Source: Halisarca cf. caerulea
Lineage: Eukaryota > Porifera > Demospongiae > Chondrillida > Halisarcidae
Assembly: GCA_963170055.1 (NCBI GenBank)
Contig: CAUJGJ010000444.1
Span: 4,313,118-4,377,117, forward strand
Length of the DNA stretch: 64,000 nt
Direction: 5' to 3'
Positions 59,601-64,000 of this stretch are shown here, one piece after another. A program made the position numbers and the translations under genes. Position 1 is the stretch's first letter. Every line of letters begins with the position of its first letter. The notes below the pieces were generated by a model. It saw nothing but the letters and a program-made list of their open reading frames with translations, did no database searches and was not told where the DNA came from.

Positions 59601-60894
59601 GCATGATTCATGCATTAACATAGTCATAAAACTTATAGCTGCGGTGATTTGACAAATTAATTGTTGGTGTTAGAAATAGAAAATCGCAAATTTCTTTTGT
59701 AAGTTATTTGCAATTCTTGCAATTTCATGCTATTCTTGACTTCTTATGCATGATTCATGCATTAACAAAGTCATAAAACTTATAGCTGCGGTGATTTGAC
59801 AAATAAATTGTTGGTGTCAGAAATAGAAAGTCGCAAATTTCTTTTCTAAGTTATTTGCAATTCTTTCAATTTCATGCTATTCTTGACTTCTTATGCATGA
59901 TTCATGCATTAACAAAGTCATAAAACTTATAGCTGCGGTGATTTGTCAAATAAGTTGTTGGTGTCAGAAATAGAAAATCACAAATTTTTTTTCTAAGTTA
60001 TTTGCAATTCTTGCAATTTCATGCTATTCTTGACTTCTTATGCATGATTCATGCATTAACAAAGTCATAAAACTTATAGCTGCTTTGATTTTTCAATTAA
60101 ATTGTCCGTGTCTGAAATAGAAAATCGCAAATTTCTTTTGTAAGTTATTTGCAATTCTTGCAATTTCATGCTATTCTTGACTTCTTATGCATGATTCATG
60201 CATTAACAAAGTCATAAAACTTATAGCTGCGGTGATTTGTCAAATAAGTTTTTGGTGTCAGAAATAGAAAATCGCAAATTTCTTTTCTAAGTTATTTTCA
60301 ATTCTTGCAATTTCATGCTATTCTTGACTTCTTATGCATGATTCATGCATTAACAAAGTCATAAAACTTATAGCTGCGGTGATTTGTCAAATAAGTTGTT
60401 GGTGTCAGAAATAGAAAATCGCAAATTTCTTTTCTAAGTTATTAGCAATTCTTGCAATTTCATGCTATTCTTGACTCCTTATGCATGATTCATGCATTAA
60501 CAAAGTCATAAAACTTATAGCTGCGGTGATTTGACAAATAAAGTCTTCGTGTCAGAAAGAGAAAATCGCAAATTTCTTTTGTGAATTATTTGCAATTCTC
60601 GAAATTTCATGCTATTGTTGACTTCTTATGCATGATTCATGCATGAACAAACTCATAAAACTTATAGCTGCGGTGATTTGTCAAATGAGTTGTTGGTGTC
60701 AGAAATAGAAAATCGCAAATTTCTTTTGTAAGTTATTTGCAATTCTTGCAATTTCATGCTATTCTTGACTCCTTTTGCATGATTCATGCATTAACAAAGT
60801 CATAACACTTATAGCTGCGGTGATTTGACAAATAAATTCTTCGTGTCAGAAAGAGAAAATCGTGAAATTCTTTTGTAAATTATTTGAAATTCTT
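55897..60894 (+). repeat. Higher-order repeat: two tandem 2,499-bp (17-monomer) units, near identical
   Basis: Markers fall exactly 2,499 bp apart: CGTATGC at 56,068/58,567, GCATGATGCA at 56,220/58,719, AAAACATATAG at 56,835/59,334, ATAGTCATAA at 57,121/59,620. 2,499 is 17 x 147. I noticed no differences between the units, so this is among the youngest duplications of the array. A partial third copy lacking at least one monomer follows from 60,895. Confidence 0.9.
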
Positions 60895-63800
60895 GCAATT
60901 TCATGCTATTCTTGACTTCTTATGCATGATTCATGCATTAACAAAGTCATAAAACTTATAGCTGCTTTGATTTTTAAATTAAATTGTCCGTGTCTGAAAT
61001 AGAAAATCGCAAATTTCTTTTGTAAGTTATTTGCAATTCTTGCAATTTCATGCTATTCTTGACTTCTTATGCATGATTCATGCATTAACAAAGTCATAAA
61101 ACTTATAGCTGCGGTGATTTGTCAAATAAGTTGTTGGTGTCAGAAATAGAAAATCGCAAATTTCTTTTCTAAGTTATTAGCAATTCTTGCAATTTCATGC
61201 TATTCTTGACTCCTTATGCATGATTCATGCATTAACAAAGTCATAAAACTTATAGCTGCGGTGATTTGACAAATAAAGTCTTCGTGTCAGAAAGAGAAAA
61301 TCGCAAATTTCTTTTGTGAATTATTTGCAATTCTCGAAATTTCATGCTATTTTTGACTTCTTATGCATGATTCATGCATGAACAAACTCATAAAACTTAT
61401 AGCTGCGGTGATTTGTCAAATGAGTTGTTGGTGTCAGAAATAGAAAATCGCAAATTTCTTTTGTAAGTTATTTGCAATTCTTGCAATTTCATGCTATTCT
61501 TGACTTCTTATGCATGATTCATGCATTAACAAAGTCATAAAACTTATAGCTGCGGTGATTTGTCAAATAGATTGTTGGTGTCAGAAATAGAAAATCGCAA
61601 ATTTTTTTTCTAAGTTATTTGCAATTCTTTCAATTTCATGCTATTCTTGACTTCTTATGCATGATTCATGCATTAACAAAGTCATAAAACTTATAGCTGC
61701 GGTGATATGATAAATAAATTGTTGGTGTCAGAAATAGAAAATCGCAAATTCCTTTTGTAAGTTATTTGCAATTCTTGCAATTTCATGCTATTCTTGACTT
61801 CTTATGCATGATTCATGCATTAACAAAGTCATAAAACTTATAGCTGCGGTGATTTTTCAAATAAATTGTCAGTGTAAGAAATAGAAAATCGCAAATTTCT
61901 TTTCTAAGTAATTTGCAATTCTTTCAATGTCATTCTATTCTTGACTTCTTATGCATGATTCATGCATTAACAAAGTCATAAAACTTATAGCTGCGGTGAT
62001 TTGTCAAATAAGTTGTTGGTGTCAGAAATAGAAAATCGCAAATTTCTTTTGTAAGTTATTAGCAATTCTTGCAATTTCATGCTATTCTTGACTTCTTATG
62101 CATGATTCATGCATTAACAAAGTCATAAAACTTATAGCTGCGGTGATTTGACAAATAAATTCTTCGTGTCAGAAAGAGAAAATCGTGAAATTCTTTTGTA
62201 AGTTATTTGCAATTCTTGCAATTTCATGCTATTCTTGACTTCTTATGCATGATTCATGCATTAACAAAGTCATAAAACTTATAGCTGCGGTGATTTGTCA
62301 AATAAGTTGTTGGTGTCAGAAATAGAAAATCGCAAATTTCTTGTGTAAGTTATTTGCAATTCTTGCAATTTCATGCTATTCTTGACTTCTTATGCATGAT
62401 TCATGCGTTAAGAAAGTCATAAAACTTATAGCTGCGGTGATATGATAAATAAATTGTTGGTGTCAGAAATAGAAAATCGCAAATTCCTTTTGTAAGTTAT
62501 TTGCAATTCTTGCAATTTCATGCTATTCTTGACTTCTGATGCATGATTCATGCATTAACAAAGTCATAAAACTTATAGCTGCGGTGATTTTTCAAATAAA
62601 TTGTCCATTAAAAAAAAAGAATCGCAAATTTTTTTTTAAGTTATTTGCAATTCTTGCAATTTCATGCTATTCTTGACTTCTTATGCATGATTCATGCATT
62701 AGCAAAGTCATGAAACTTATATCTGCGGTGATTTGTAAAATAAATTGTTGTTGTCAGAAATAGAAAATCGCAAATTTCTTTTGTGAATTATTTGCAATTC
62801 TCGAAATTTCATGCTATTCTTCACTTCTTATGCATGATTCATGCATTAACAAAGTCATAAAACTTATAGCTGCGGTGATTTGGCAAATAAATTGCTGGTG
62901 TCAGAAATAGAAAATCGCAAATTTCTTTTGTAAGTTATTTGCAATTCTTTCAATTTCATGCTATTCTTGACTTCTTATGCATGATTCATGCATTAACAAA
63001 GTCATAAAACTTATAGGTGCGGTGATTTTTCAAATAAATTGTCCATTAAGAAAAAAAGAATCGCAAATTTTTTTCTAAGTTATTTGCAATTCTTGCAATT
63101 TCATGCTATTCTTGACTTCTTATGCATGATTCATGCATTAACAAAGTCATAAAACTTATAGCTGCGGTGATTTGTCAAATAAGTTGTTGGTGTCAGAAAG
63201 AGAAAATCGCAAATTTCTTTTCTAAGTTATTTGCAATTCTTGCAATTTCATGCTATTCTTGACTTCTTATGCATGATTCATGCATTAACAAAGTCATAAA
63301 ACTTATAGCTGCGGTGATTTGTCAAATAAATTGTCCGTTTCAGAAATAGAAAATCGCAAATTTCTTTTCTAAGTTATTTGCAATTCTTGCAATTTCATGC
63401 TATTCTTGACTTCTTATGCATGATTCATGCATTAACAAAGTCATAAAACTTATAGCTGCGGTGATTTGTCAAATAAGTTGTTGGTGTCAGAAAGAGAAAA
63501 TCGCAAATTTCTTTTCTAAGTTATTTGCAATTCTTGCAATTTCATGCTATTCTTGACTTCTTATGCATGATTCATGCATTAACAAAGTCATAAAACTTAT
63601 AGCTGCGGTGATTTGTCAAATAAATTGTCCGTTTCAGAAATAGAAAATCGCAAATTTCTTTTCTAAGTTATTTGCAATTCTTGCAATTTCATGCTATTCT
63701 TGACTTCTTATGCATGATTCATGCATTAACAAAGTCATAACACTTATAGCTGCGGTGATTTGTCAAATAAGTTGTTGGTGTCAGAAATAGAAAATCGCAA

Positions 63801-64000
63801 TTTCTTTTCTAAGTTATTTGCAATTCTTGCAATTTCATGCTATTCTTGACTTCTTATGCATGATTCATGCATTAACAAAGTCATAAAACTTATAGCTGCG
63901 GTGATTTGTCAAATAAATTGTTGGTGTCAGAAATAGAAAATCACAAATTTTTTTTCTAAGTTATTTGCAAATCTTGCAATTTCATGCTATTCTTGACTTC

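Larger units (their letters stand above)
48771..64000 (+). repeat. 147-bp tandem satellite array, right block (about 104 monomers, continues past the window)
   Basis: It has the same monomer, orientation and subtypes as the left block; it is one array split by the transposon. The first monomer completes the one interrupted at 42,569. No coding region or unique DNA interrupts it up to the window edge. Additional variants appear here: TTTTTCAAATAAATTGTCCATTAAG, TTGGCAAATAAATTGCTGG and GCATGATGCATGC. Confidence 0.97.

Noticed and set aside
17507..64000. CRISPR array
   Set aside because: The repeats are 147-bp head-to-tail monomers without unique spacers, in a eukaryotic context; this is satellite DNA.
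17507..64000. CENP-B box in the satellite
   Set aside because: No TTCG-n4-A-n2-CGGG-like motif was found in the monomer; the dyad is a different sequence.

Overview
This window is eukaryotic and almost certainly from an animal. Its genes are split by GT-AG introns, several only 62-111 bp long. It also holds an animal-type ankyrin/DHHC palmitoyltransferase gene, a Ty3/gypsy retroelement, foldback elements and about 40 kb of tandem satellite. Short introns beside rich transposon content suggest an early-branching metazoan such as a sponge, but the sequence alone does not prove this.

Layout. (1) 1-9,158: the 3' part of a ZDHHC17/ZDHHC13-like gene on the + strand (ankyrin exon, transmembrane exons, DHHC exon, later transmembrane exons). 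A 4.4-kb intron holds foldback elements and a decayed RecQ-type helicase fragment. (2) 9,160-14,150: a decayed Ty3/gypsy retrotransposon (gag zinc knuckles, protease, RT, RNase H, integrase) with in-frame stops and frameshifts. (3) 14,150-17,500: intergenic sequence with a 1.4-kb non-autonomous element and a CA microsatellite, ending in a 50-bp palindrome. (4) 17,507-42,569 and 48,771-64,000: one satellite array with a 147-bp monomer, about 274 copies, no coding capacity, a conserved 17-bp dyad and several generations of higher-order repeats. (5) 42,570-48,770: a 6,201-bp apparently intact DNA transposon inserted into the satellite.

The transposon is the most interesting object. It has 92-bp terminal inverted repeats (TIRs) with one mismatch and a 9-bp target duplication. 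It carries two intron-rich genes in the same orientation. The first is a compact RecQ-family helicase (5 exons, 432 aa). The second is a 961-aa, 13-exon protein with an N-terminal Cys4 zinc module and a C-terminal region that I recognise as DUF6589-like, a plausible but unproven transposase. I found no stop codon or frameshift in either spliced reading frame. Each TIR is itself a hairpin whose loop carries an ETS/CRE composite motif. A second higher-order-repeat copy of the same satellite stretch, at 50,824, lacks the element. It therefore serves as an internal empty site that fixes the element's ends and its 9-bp duplication, and implies insertion after, or independently of, duplication of that satellite block.
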